Virus record (IMG/VR): IMGVR_UViG_3300014933_000403
Span: 1 to 63,981 of that record
Length of the DNA stretch: 63,981 bases
Direction: 5' to 3' (one strand)
From: a virus
Shown here: positions 43,201 to 51,635 of the stretch, piece by piece
Layout of the letters: every line of letters starts with the position of its first letter
How positions within the stretch are numbered: position 1 is the stretch's first letter
Program-made: the position numbers and the translations under genes
The notes under the pieces: model-generated
The model's database searches: none
Told to the model about the DNA's origin: nothing
The model's input: the letters and a program-made list of their open reading frames with translations, nothing else

Positions 43201-43654
43201 AACACCAATCTCTGAATTCGATACCAAATATTGGGTTAACCATCCAGATGAAGCACCTCCCGGTGGTGAAAGTTTTAACCAGTTCAAAGGAAGGGTGCAG
43301 TCGGCCAGAGATGAGATATCGGGTTTGAATAAAGAAACTGCTGTGGTTACCCACGGTAAGGTTCTTAAAATGATGGACGCTCTTGATCATAACAATGGGG
43401 AGTGGAATGAGAAAGCAAAGGCTGAGTTTTTGAAGGATAAAGATTTTGAGAATGCCACCCCGTACAAGGATGGGAAGAAATTCTCGCCAGAAAAAGTTGA
43501 GGTAGAGAAAACCATCGATGATAAGATTCAGGAGAAGCATGGCCGCACACCAGAAGAAATTATTAAACAAATGAAGGAAGAAGGTTCTCTTAAAATCAAA
43601 TGCCCTCCAGGATCAAAAAGAAAAATGCCACTCAGAGAAATCGTTAAATCATGA
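40262..43654 (+). CDS. Large internal virion protein with histidine phosphatase domain
   Basis: An 1130-residue protein. Residues about 550-720 contain hydrophobic stretches typical of ejected core proteins. Residues about 893-1085 are a histidine phosphatase (phosphoglycerate mutase-like): LIRHGETDSN (catalytic His901), TSPMTRAQETA, PPGGES and VVTHGKV (second His1031). All key residues are present, so it may be active. It overlaps the next gene by 4 nt. The substrate is unknown. Confidence 0.75.
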   Translation: MTDPQTQIDEVTLDKPIAGTKFKPVGDVPEGMFDNKMSDQDFAELLKKQKPKTVGEAAVIGMSQYMLDQKKNYQGIKNNEQVSNRMIAQSADKLNKVNTQQVPIEDDKAAKDLAKRQAEFERDLYADYSIPEDQRHEGSIVKMPKGMRSDYVDHLGMKNPAWTREYVQLRKDPDTGKLSWQGYNKPSVIRGESDITMFSTRFKDEGFTEQVDDKTGLKSKVPTKEVQAFWDKQATDKDYSEEATRATNLLRNMEASGNYRVSKMMASNPELWKNFKAETGFLTGQDLNEGGAMQAADNAIMKTFEMDTPLSKVAPHYAPWAIMDAIDKHNQFAEYTDKYNQDQDNISAKLRLAGEPSLYQKMPEAFDRLHEIEAQMMRDPKSVSPADQKQYNAIKLELTKHTLETMKDSPLSAAFKMKAAEYKVKNDQHLKDIELLGTPDGQAALSLLSKQAKGYEMSQRLPDYFPGMKQAEKEQKAIDEKGDYFSSIKTFLRGVRNSTESIRSGIMRDIGFTEDQIGKEISGEKKSELDLRTPIRAGNTAWEKLANFSDGLGEMAGGLAPVMAMTMAVGGGSISGTIPFILREGVPFFLQGQNDYYREARANGLDNVTAHLKGILGGSALVLSQSILPKGKLLDHGVINKEIEEVIKKGVVDKSALESFYSKFISSGIHATGAGAAITTANGMADWAMNSYINMQKGTKLPADQLEPGKISESALMFGVMGSIMNGVSSFGDKSAARSMVLKMAEDHPLTTLRAIDDAITISKTDASYNETALQRMKKDVSEAIQMSYPESFTKEQRIATFDLIKKKEELQQEQSTVGSEFKGSFEQKIKAIDDKIKEVADKPESAQKHLDEVSDPLYKKLESEGYFDVPSKKEEKKAEDQSKKEAAVAKSESAPVLIRHGETDSNKLGLTGAADDPLNEKGKVQAEKLGEELAASGIKNVVTSPMTRAQETAEAIVGKTGGEVVTNDKLAEWNTGADKTPISEFDTKYWVNHPDEAPPGGESFNQFKGRVQSARDEISGLNKETAVVTHGKVLKMMDALDHNNGEWNEKAKAEFLKDKDFENATPYKDGKKFSPEKVEVEKTIDDKIQEKHGRTPEEIIKQMKEEGSLKIKCPPGSKRKMPLREIVKS

Positions 43655-44040
43655 TAGAAATACACATCAAGTCAATACCTAAAAGCCAGCACAGATATGA
43701 AACATGTGGTGACTATTTTTATGATGCTGATGGTGTATTACAAATCAGAGTTACAGAGATGGGTAACTCATTCTACGAGACCGCAGTAGCAATCCACGAA
43801 ATGTTTGAAGAGGTATTAACAAAATTTCGTGGACTATCTGAACAAGAGATCATGGATTTCGATCTGTATTATGAGAAGAGAAGGGAATTGGGATTAGTCC
43901 CAGAAAACTCTGAACCAGGCTTTTCTAATGAGGCCCCGTATATGAAAGAGCATATTGCAGCACAAGCAGTTGAAATGCAGATGTTCGCTATGGCTGGTCT
44001 GTCTTGGGCTGATTATGAACAAAAAATAGACTCGTTATGA
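43651..44040 (+). CDS. Possible zincin-like small protein (HExxE)
   Basis: A 129-residue protein with AIHEMFEEVL (His49, Glu50, Glu53) in a helix, and later PYMKEHIAAQAVEMQMF with another His and Glu. That suggests a metal site of zincin type; the third ligand is not certain. It overlaps both neighbours by 4 nt, tying it to the ATP-grasp gene. Confidence 0.5.
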   Translation: MIEIHIKSIPKSQHRYETCGDYFYDADGVLQIRVTEMGNSFYETAVAIHEMFEEVLTKFRGLSEQEIMDFDLYYEKRRELGLVPENSEPGFSNEAPYMKEHIAAQAVEMQMFAMAGLSWADYEQKIDSL

Positions 44041-45305
44041 AGTCAGTAAAAAATACAACGGTGTGCGTAGTGGATTATGGATACTTTTTCCCCATTGCGG
44101 AGAGGCTAGCCAGGGACTGCGATAAAGTATACGTTACTACTATGTGGCAGGATTCAATGCCCAAATGGAATAAGTATGCCATCGGAATGGGGATGGATAA
44201 TGTTGAACGTGTGGATAGCATTTGGGATGTGATTGACGAGTGTGATTGGTTTGTGTTCCCCGATCTGTATCAGGCAGGGCTGCAGGAATATCTGGTATCC
44301 ATAGGTAAGGTTGTATTCGGTGCTCGTTATGGTGAGGATATGGAAATTTACCGAGATGATCTCAAAGAACTGATGGAGAAAGTAGGATTACCAGTAAACG
44401 ATTACAACGTTATCGAAGGGTTCTCAGCACTTAAAAAATACCTTAAAAACAAAGAAGACCTGTATATAAAGACCAACCTTATCCGTGGGTCTGGAGAAAC
44501 ATTCCATTATATCAGCCATAGGCTATCTGAAAGCCGCCTTGACCGCATGCAGGAGATCCTTGGAGCGTTTAAGGAAGAAGCTGTGTTTGTGGTGGAGAAA
44601 CCAATACCTGATGCCGTTGAGGTAGGATATGATGGATTTTCTATAGAAGGACAGTTCCCTGAGATCGCGATGTGCGGTATTGAGGTGAAAGATTGCGGAT
44701 ATGTTGGCGGTCTGGTACCGTATGAATCGTTGCCGGAATGCGTTACCGAGGTGAATGAAAAACTATCCAAGGCGTTTAAAAAAACCAATTACCGGTGTTT
44801 CTTCTCTTCTGAGATCAGATGGGATAAGAAGACAGGATACCTTATTGATTCCACCAACCGTGCTCCAAATCCTCCCGGGTTTCTGATGTGTGAGATCATA
44901 GATAATTTCTCTCAGGTTTTGTGGGAGATCGCTAATGGGGAAGTACCGGTTATTAAGCCTGCTGCCAAGTTTGGTGCTCAGGTGATCATTAAATCCTCAA
45001 TGGCGGCACATTCCCCACAGGCTGTGTATTTCCCTTCCAAGGTGAAAGATCGGGTTAAAATCCAGTGCCCAATGATCAAGGATGGCGTTTTGTATTACAT
45101 ACCGCTTACTGAAGATCATGAAGAGGTGGGTATTGGAAGTGTGATCGGGCTTGGTGATACCATGGAAGAAGCTATCGAAGATGCGAAAAGGATAGCCGAG
45201 ATGGTGGAAGGTGACAGTATTTCCATAAATTGCGATGACTTGGTGAAGGCTAAAGGCCAAATCGAGAAAGCTGCTGAATACGGAATAGAACTCTTTAAAA
45301 AATAA
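44037..45305 (+). CDS. ATP-grasp enzyme (PurD-like)
   Basis: A 422-residue ATP-grasp protein. The lid-lysine strand is LYIKTNLIRGSGET (near 143-156). The Mg-binding motif is EIRW (near 259) followed by IDSTNRAPNPPG (near 270-281). The C-terminal region (TMEEAIEDAKRIAEMVEG) resembles PurD. ATP-grasp enzymes make acyl-phosphate intermediates and ligate an amine, so a peptide or amide ligase role is likely. The location between two virion proteins is unusual. Confidence 0.7.
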   Translation: MKSVKNTTVCVVDYGYFFPIAERLARDCDKVYVTTMWQDSMPKWNKYAIGMGMDNVERVDSIWDVIDECDWFVFPDLYQAGLQEYLVSIGKVVFGARYGEDMEIYRDDLKELMEKVGLPVNDYNVIEGFSALKKYLKNKEDLYIKTNLIRGSGETFHYISHRLSESRLDRMQEILGAFKEEAVFVVEKPIPDAVEVGYDGFSIEGQFPEIAMCGIEVKDCGYVGGLVPYESLPECVTEVNEKLSKAFKKTNYRCFFSSEIRWDKKTGYLIDSTNRAPNPPGFLMCEIIDNFSQVLWEIANGEVPVIKPAAKFGAQVIIKSSMAAHSPQAVYFPSKVKDRVKIQCPMIKDGVLYYIPLTEDHEEVGIGSVIGLGDTMEEAIEDAKRIAEMVEGDSISINCDDLVKAKGQIEKAAEYGIELFKK

Positions 45306-45308
45306 CCA

Positions 45309-48300
45309 ATGCCATCATACTCTCCAGACTGCATATTCACTCTTACGCTACCGGATGGATCAAAAAAAGAATTCAAAGGGGAAGAAGCGTTTAAGCAGCA
45401 TTTGGCTGAGAATGATTTAAAACCCCCTAAACCAATAGAAGAAGGTAGTGGTAGTGTAGGGGATGCAAAAGGAGTAACCCCATCTGATTTTTCAAAACAA
45501 ATGGAAGAAAAGCATGGTATTACTTTGGACTTAATGGGTGATTTGAATAAAAAAGGTGCATTAGGTGATTTAACGCTATCGAGAATAGAAGTGCCAAAAG
45601 ATAAACAAGGAAGTGGTATCGGTAGTAAAGCAATGGAAGATATTGTAAAGTATGCAGACGAAAATGGTAAGCGTATTGTATTAACACCATCAACCGATTT
45701 TGGTGCAACCTCCGTTAATAGACTTAAAGACTTTTATAAACAATTCGGGTTCGTTGAAAATAAGGGAAGTAATAAAGACTTTACTACCAAAGAAACAATG
45801 TACCGAGAACCAATTAAAAATGAAACAACCCCAACAGAAGTAAAACAATCACCAAAGCAATTAGCCGATCGTATCCGCAGCCTAAAAAGCGATAAAGGAA
45901 CATTGAACGTATTACCAGACCTAGGTCTTACCAAAGCTATTTATGATGGAGCACTTGAATTCTTAGCTAGCCAGGTAGAAAAAAATACAGAATTCGGTAA
46001 AGCTATTGAAGCTACCGTTAACTGGGTAAATGAAAATATGTCCGGAAAGAAGTGGGGCGAAGCGATGTTTAGAAAGCATATGGAAGATCAGGATCAATCA
46101 TTATCCAAGCCTGCAAAATTTGATATAGCCAAAGAAGATGCGAAACACGTTGCTGAGTTAAAAAAGGACGATGTAGAAAATAAAGTCATCTCTGGTAAAA
46201 CAGTTTCCACCAGAGTCCCAACATCTGCCGGCACTGATCAGTCTGCGGTACATAAAACAGGTGACAACGTAGCTAATCTGAAAGAAGCACGTAAATCTCC
46301 TAGTAATTACATGACCATCGCCCAGACGATTGCCAGCTACGACCTTATGAGAAGATTTACTGATCCTAAAGATGTAAAAGCGATAGAGAAGGGTCTCCTT
46401 CCAAAATCAAAAGGTGGTAGCCCAGAACTGCAGGCAAAAGGAATGGAAGCTGCCGATCGTGTGTATAAGGATTTTGTGCGTAAAGTAGCAGATAACCTAT
46501 TGTGGCTGCACGATAGCGTTCCGGATGATGTTCGCAAGGTTTCCGAGAGGTGGTATGACGGGGCTAATGTATTGGCTCAGAATCTTGCCAAAAAATATAA
46601 GATGTCAAATGAACAGGCATCAGCAGTACTAGCATCTTTAAGCCCACAGATGGATTGGTATAAAAATATCAGTCTAGCTGAACGTGTTATTGATATTGTT
46701 AAAACAAAATCAGATTTCATTATTGATCAAAAGATCATTGATAAATACGTAGAACTTTCTGGCAGAGGTCAGGTAATGAAAGGTGAATCAAAAGAAGCAT
46801 TCGATGCCAGGATGCAGAAACAAACAGAAGATGCAAAGAAGAGTGCAGCCGGGTTACTTGGCAAAAAACTATCCGAAGACCGCGACTATTTCCCTCAAAT
46901 GTTACGATCTTATGATGAGGCATACAATTCAAAATCATACAACGTATACTCTCCAAATGGTGACATTATAGGCGTTGCAAAAAACAAACCAGATAAAAAA
47001 GGAGTTGCTGCCTATTCAAAGGTGGGGTGGCAAGGGTATAGTACTATTGATAAAGCAATATCGTTAGCACAGGACGGCTCCCCTGAAAATATATCAAAAC
47101 AGTTGGGAGAAGAACATAAGGTTCGAAGCTTTAATAACAACATCTCTGATCCTAATTCAAAAACACCGCATGTTACTATTGACACACATGCAGTAGCTGC
47201 TGCATTTCTGGAGCCATTGGCAGGCAGTGATCAAAAAGTGAAGGATAACTTATCCGGCAAAGGATCTGCTGAAACGGGTATATCCGGTACGTATGCTGCA
47301 TTATCTGAGGCTTACGATATGGCTGCAAAAGAAAGAGGAATACTTGCTCGCCAGATGCAGTCGATAACCTGGGAAGCTGTAAGGGGGTTATTTAAAGACA
47401 CGTTTAAAAGTGATGCAAAAAACAAAGAAGCTGTATCTCAAATATGGAAAGATTACGCTAACCATAAAATAAATATCCATGAAGCAAGACAACGGGTTAA
47501 TGATGCTGCCGGAGGAATTGAGACCCCAAGCTGGTCAAGATCAAGTAATAAAAATGCTGTTGAGGGAAAAGACTCCAATAAATCAGGAGACGTATCTGAA
47601 CCAGGCTCTGTGGGGAGCGACCGAGGAACCGGACGAGGAAATGATAAACTCGGTAAAGCCGAAGTGGTTCGACCAGCTGCCAAAAAATTAGCAGACCAGG
47701 TTCGTGAACTTAAATCCAAGAAAGGTAAGCTGTATGACGCAGGCTTAGGTGTTCCTGTCGCTATCTGGGATGGTGCAATAGAAACTATCGCCACAGCTAT
47801 TGAACTCGGAGAATCGATCGTAGATGCCGTTAAACAAGGAGTGCAGCATATTAAGGATAATCATACTGGTGACCCGGTAACAGATAAAGATATCGTTGCT
47901 GCTCTGCATAAAGAGTTGGTTGATTCTGGTCATCTTGATGATCAGCAGAAAAAAGAACTTACCCAGTACAGAGTTGCAACTGCTATCGGTAACCTAGACA
48001 AGGGCAAATCTGTATGGCAGAAAATAAAAGATTTCGTATCCAAGCCGAAAGATATGATCAAAGCCGGTGTTAAAATGTTCCATGCGGCATCGTTTGAAGG
48101 AAGAGAAATGGCTAGAGATACCATGGCTGCTATCAGGGGTATTAAAGGAGAAGAGAACAGAAAGAATGAGCAGGCAGATGCAGAGCACCATAAATTAATG
48201 AATGATTGGAATAGCATCCCTCATCAAGATAAAGTAAACTTCATCCTTAGCATTGAGAACCCGAAGATGTATGGAGATGCTACTCCTGAATATAAAGCCA

Positions 48301-50486
48301 TGGCTGATATGTACCGCCAGCGTATGGATGATGTATTCGATATTTTAAGCAAGATCAAGGATGTTCCATACACCGAAGATTACTTCCCTCACTTCTGGGA
48401 GAAACCAGATAAAGCAGGTGCTCACTTTGCAGCAGTGCATGCGAAAGCACCATTAGAGGGTAATAAATCATTCTTGAAGCAGAGGTTCTTTGCTGATATC
48501 CTTTCCGGATTAGAAGCTGGTTATAAGTTGGCAACTGACAACCCAGAAGAAATGGTACGTTTGGCTGAGACCAACGCCTGGAAGTTCGAGGCTGCTCATA
48601 AGGTGTTTAAGGAAATGAAGAGGGACGGCCTGTTGAAATTTTTCAAGACCGGTGGTCAGCCGGAAGGATGGCAGTTGGTGGAAGATCCTTTGTTTAAACG
48701 TATGAGCAGCTTTGTTACGGAAGAAGGCACCGCTAAATCAAGTTCTGGTGGGTACTATATGCCAGAGCCTGTAGCTTATGTGGTTAATAACTACCTGAGT
48801 CGTGGATTCGCAGGTAAAGGCGTGATCATGAAGAATGCCTTCCAATCAGCAAGAGCATACAACAACGTTAAGAACTTGTTCCAGTTAGGGTTTGGGATGT
48901 TCCACTTAACTACCACAACCATGGATGCTACCGTAACCGGTGCCGCTGAGGGGGTTAGGTTACTTACTGCAGGCAAGCCAAGCGGATTTGGACAGTTACT
49001 GAGTTCGTTGGCTGTTCTTCCTAACATAGGCAAAACTCTGTATGTTGGCGATAAAGGCATCAAATCGTACAGGCAAAAGGGGATAATGGATGAATCTGTG
49101 CGTGGGATGATCGATGCGAACGCAAGAACCGGTTTAAGCAAAATATACACTCTTGATTCATATTACAACCTGAAGAAAGGGATTGGTAAACTCAGAGCAG
49201 ATAAAGATTTTTCACAACTGCCGGGAGTCGTTAAGAACCTTGTGCTCACCATCCCTGAGATTGCCGCCAAACCATTGATGGAATGGTATGTTCCCCGTCT
49301 TAAAGTGGGAGGTATGATCCGTACCGCAGAGAACGAAATTATCATGAAAGGTGGTCGCGGTGAACTTTCTCCAAAAGAGATTGCCAGAATATACCAGAAA
49401 GCCGGTGATTCCATGGACGATCGTTTAGGACAGATGGTTTATGATAACCTGTTCTGGGATAAAACTATGAAGGACATGGCATTTCTTACCATCCGTTCGT
49501 TCGGTTGGACAGGCGGTACTATCCGGGCCTTCGGTAAAGGAACACTAGAAGCCCCTGAGTCAGCTAAACGATTACTGAAAGGGCAAGGACTTACTTCAAA
49601 CACAGCCTGGTTACTTACCCTACCTGCCATGGTAGGAACTTACGGGGCAATGTACCAATACATAATGACTGGGAAGAAGCCAGAAGAATGGCGTGATTAC
49701 TTCTTTCCTAAGGACGGTACAAAGAATGCTGACGGAACTGATCACAGGGTTTCTCTTCCCTCCTACATGAAAGATGCATTCTCATATGCCAAAGATCCTG
49801 GTAAGACATTGGCTGATAAAACATCACCAATTATCAACGAAGTGATCAGCCTGTTTGAGAATAAAGATTTTTATGGCACTGAGATATACTCTGGGAATTT
49901 GATTGAAAAAGGAGTTGATATTTTAAAATACGAGGGGGAATCATTTATTCCATTCTCCTTCAAACCACAGAGTTCTTCCGAAAAGGAGCCATCACTCAGA
50001 CAGAAGGTTGAACAGAAGTTCGGTATTATGCCGGCTAAAAAGGAATTCCAACAAACCCCAATACAAAATAAAATATCCGTGGCGGCACAGAAATCATTTA
50101 AGGATGAGGTTAAAACAAAAGCTGATGCCGAACGTATATCTGCTCGTAGAGAACTCAGGAATGACTTATTTGCCGGAACAAAGTGGAATGACATACCTAA
50201 GGAGGTTAGAGATAAAGCCAGGCTTACGAGCAATGGGCAGCAGGCATACATCAGGGATGCCAAGCTGAACCCTTACCATAGAATCTTCCGCGATCTTCCT
50301 TCCGAGCAACAGCTGAAGGTGTGGACAGAGATGAAGCCTGAGGATAAAAAAGAATATAAACAATACATCAACAGGGTATCATCGTTCATAAACCTGGCTA
50401 GGACAAAGCCGGAGTTCTTTGATACCCCAGAACTCAAGGATGCTTATAAGGAAATCACTCATCATGACCTTCCTAAGGAGAAATAA
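45309..50486 (+). CDS. Giant internal virion protein with GNAT domain
   Basis: A 1725-residue protein. Residues about 60-165 are a GNAT acetyltransferase: LSRIEVPKDKQGSGIGSKAM (the acetyl-CoA loop near 88-107) and DFYKQFGFVENKG near the end. Two related segments near 180-250 and 790-860 (KxLADxxRxLKSxKGxL) are an internal duplication. The rest resembles large cargo proteins (SPQMDWYKN, HVTIDTHAVAAAFLE). The GNAT coding region is more AT-rich than its surroundings. Confidence 0.65.
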   Translation: MPSYSPDCIFTLTLPDGSKKEFKGEEAFKQHLAENDLKPPKPIEEGSGSVGDAKGVTPSDFSKQMEEKHGITLDLMGDLNKKGALGDLTLSRIEVPKDKQGSGIGSKAMEDIVKYADENGKRIVLTPSTDFGATSVNRLKDFYKQFGFVENKGSNKDFTTKETMYREPIKNETTPTEVKQSPKQLADRIRSLKSDKGTLNVLPDLGLTKAIYDGALEFLASQVEKNTEFGKAIEATVNWVNENMSGKKWGEAMFRKHMEDQDQSLSKPAKFDIAKEDAKHVAELKKDDVENKVISGKTVSTRVPTSAGTDQSAVHKTGDNVANLKEARKSPSNYMTIAQTIASYDLMRRFTDPKDVKAIEKGLLPKSKGGSPELQAKGMEAADRVYKDFVRKVADNLLWLHDSVPDDVRKVSERWYDGANVLAQNLAKKYKMSNEQASAVLASLSPQMDWYKNISLAERVIDIVKTKSDFIIDQKIIDKYVELSGRGQVMKGESKEAFDARMQKQTEDAKKSAAGLLGKKLSEDRDYFPQMLRSYDEAYNSKSYNVYSPNGDIIGVAKNKPDKKGVAAYSKVGWQGYSTIDKAISLAQDGSPENISKQLGEEHKVRSFNNNISDPNSKTPHVTIDTHAVAAAFLEPLAGSDQKVKDNLSGKGSAETGISGTYAALSEAYDMAAKERGILARQMQSITWEAVRGLFKDTFKSDAKNKEAVSQIWKDYANHKINIHEARQRVNDAAGGIETPSWSRSSNKNAVEGKDSNKSGDVSEPGSVGSDRGTGRGNDKLGKAEVVRPAAKKLADQVRELKSKKGKLYDAGLGVPVAIWDGAIETIATAIELGESIVDAVKQGVQHIKDNHTGDPVTDKDIVAALHKELVDSGHLDDQQKKELTQYRVATAIGNLDKGKSVWQKIKDFVSKPKDMIKAGVKMFHAASFEGREMARDTMAAIRGIKGEENRKNEQADAEHHKLMNDWNSIPHQDKVNFILSIENPKMYGDATPEYKAMADMYRQRMDDVFDILSKIKDVPYTEDYFPHFWEKPDKAGAHFAAVHAKAPLEGNKSFLKQRFFADILSGLEAGYKLATDNPEEMVRLAETNAWKFEAAHKVFKEMKRDGLLKFFKTGGQPEGWQLVEDPLFKRMSSFVTEEGTAKSSSGGYYMPEPVAYVVNNYLSRGFAGKGVIMKNAFQSARAYNNVKNLFQLGFGMFHLTTTTMDATVTGAAEGVRLLTAGKPSGFGQLLSSLAVLPNIGKTLYVGDKGIKSYRQKGIMDESVRGMIDANARTGLSKIYTLDSYYNLKKGIGKLRADKDFSQLPGVVKNLVLTIPEIAAKPLMEWYVPRLKVGGMIRTAENEIIMKGGRGELSPKEIARIYQKAGDSMDDRLGQMVYDNLFWDKTMKDMAFLTIRSFGWTGGTIRAFGKGTLEAPESAKRLLKGQGLTSNTAWLLTLPAMVGTYGAMYQYIMTGKKPEEWRDYFFPKDGTKNADGTDHRVSLPSYMKDAFSYAKDPGKTLADKTSPIINEVISLFENKDFYGTEIYSGNLIEKGVDILKYEGESFIPFSFKPQSSSEKEPSLRQKVEQKFGIMPAKKEFQQTPIQNKISVAAQKSFKDEVKTKADAERISARRELRNDLFAGTKWNDIPKEVRDKARLTSNGQQAYIRDAKLNPYHRIFRDLPSEQQLKVWTEMKPEDKKEYKQYINRVSSFINLARTKPEFFDTPELKDAYKEITHHDLPKEK

Positions 50487-50506
50487 ACATTTTCCGATAA
50501 AATAGG

Positions 50507-50514
50507 TATTTTTG
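50507..50514 (+). promoter_or_regulatory. Promoter -7 element
   Basis: TATTTTTG, a perfect TAnnTTTG, 15 nt upstream of the ATG at 50530. It explains why the in-frame TTG at 50512 is not the start. The -33 box is unclear. Confidence 0.5.
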
Positions 50515-50529
50515 GTAAACTCTACTAAA

Positions 50530-51039
50530 ATGTTCACTGCAAACTACTCTGTATCTCAATCAGCAACCGGCACAACTGGTTATGTTACCGATACAAGCGA
50601 TTATACTTCTGAGCCGCACAATACATTTGTTTCCAGAACATTGAATATTTACGATGTTTATGGGAACAACCTAGGGCCAGGGTTGTGGCCATTTACTGAT
50701 GGAGATACATACCCATTTGCAGTTACCCCATGGGATTTATCACTTAGAATAGAATTAAAACTAGTTTCCAGCGCTCCTGTTACTGGTAGTGTATACACGA
50801 AGACAGGCATAGCAGTGCTCACTGTTTTATCATACTTGTTTGGCGTGGCAATCGCACAGAATATTGCAGCCAACCCATCTATCGTTAACCAAGTTGGATA
50901 TCAGGACGCTATGTCTAGATTCTGGACTGACCTGAAGAATGCGGTTAATATGGGTAGCTACTCCCAACAACAGCTTGCCCAAACCTTTCTGGATGATATT
51001 TACTACCTGTACCAAAATAAAACAACCTTTTTCGGATGA
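50530..51039 (+). CDS. Virion/tail protein, unknown
   Basis: A 169-residue protein with a likely beta-sandwich N-terminal half and a helical C terminus (YSQQQLAQTFLDDIYYLYQ). It overlaps the following gene by 4 nt. Probably a tail or fibre-attachment component. Confidence 0.5.
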   Translation: MFTANYSVSQSATGTTGYVTDTSDYTSEPHNTFVSRTLNIYDVYGNNLGPGLWPFTDGDTYPFAVTPWDLSLRIELKLVSSAPVTGSVYTKTGIAVLTVLSYLFGVAIAQNIAANPSIVNQVGYQDAMSRFWTDLKNAVNMGSYSQQQLAQTFLDDIYYLYQNKTTFFG

Positions 51040-51635
51040 TACCATCAACTACCATAACTCTGTCGGGCGAACTAGCCAAGATCAGCGGAGGTTTATCCGG
51101 TGCCGATAATAAGGTGAAGGCTATGCTTTCTGATGGCCCGGGTGAGGCTGATATTCGCACTGTGTTCCTGCTTAATTTTTACTCAGACATGATTGACTTT
51201 GCTGCTGCTGTTCTTCCAGGATCTGCAGCACTTAGCCAGATTGCGTTATATGCATATTCTCTTTGTGGCGAATATATCCCGAGAGCAGTTGAGATTGTAA
51301 GTGGCCAGACAGGCGTTATTGTGGTGAACCCCGGTACGAACGTATCGTCCTTTGTCAACTATCAAAGCGATTTCGTTGTTGGGGATGTCGGTGCTCCTAT
51401 AGCCGCAGGAGACACATCGTTCACCATTAACATTGGTAAGAACAGGGTATGGAGTAACCAGAGTGTTACCGTTAGCCGAGATCAGGCTATTCTTCCTCAG
51501 GATAAGCCTGGGTACGTAAGCTATAGTGCCATATACGATACCGTATCTGGTTTAGTCACCATTACATTCACCGAGGCTGTGCAAAATTCACAACTTTACA
51601 TCATAGCATTTAATTACCTAGTCATTTTATCATGA
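51036..51635 (+). CDS. Tail-associated protein, unknown
   Basis: A 199-residue protein with a helical N-terminal half and a beta-rich C terminus (FTINIGKNRVWSNQSVTVSRDQ). Directly upstream of the fibre gene and overlapping it by 4 nt, so it may attach the fibre. Confidence 0.5.
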   Translation: MIPSTTITLSGELAKISGGLSGADNKVKAMLSDGPGEADIRTVFLLNFYSDMIDFAAAVLPGSAALSQIALYAYSLCGEYIPRAVEIVSGQTGVIVVNPGTNVSSFVNYQSDFVVGDVGAPIAAGDTSFTINIGKNRVWSNQSVTVSRDQAILPQDKPGYVSYSAIYDTVSGLVTITFTEAVQNSQLYIIAFNYLVILS

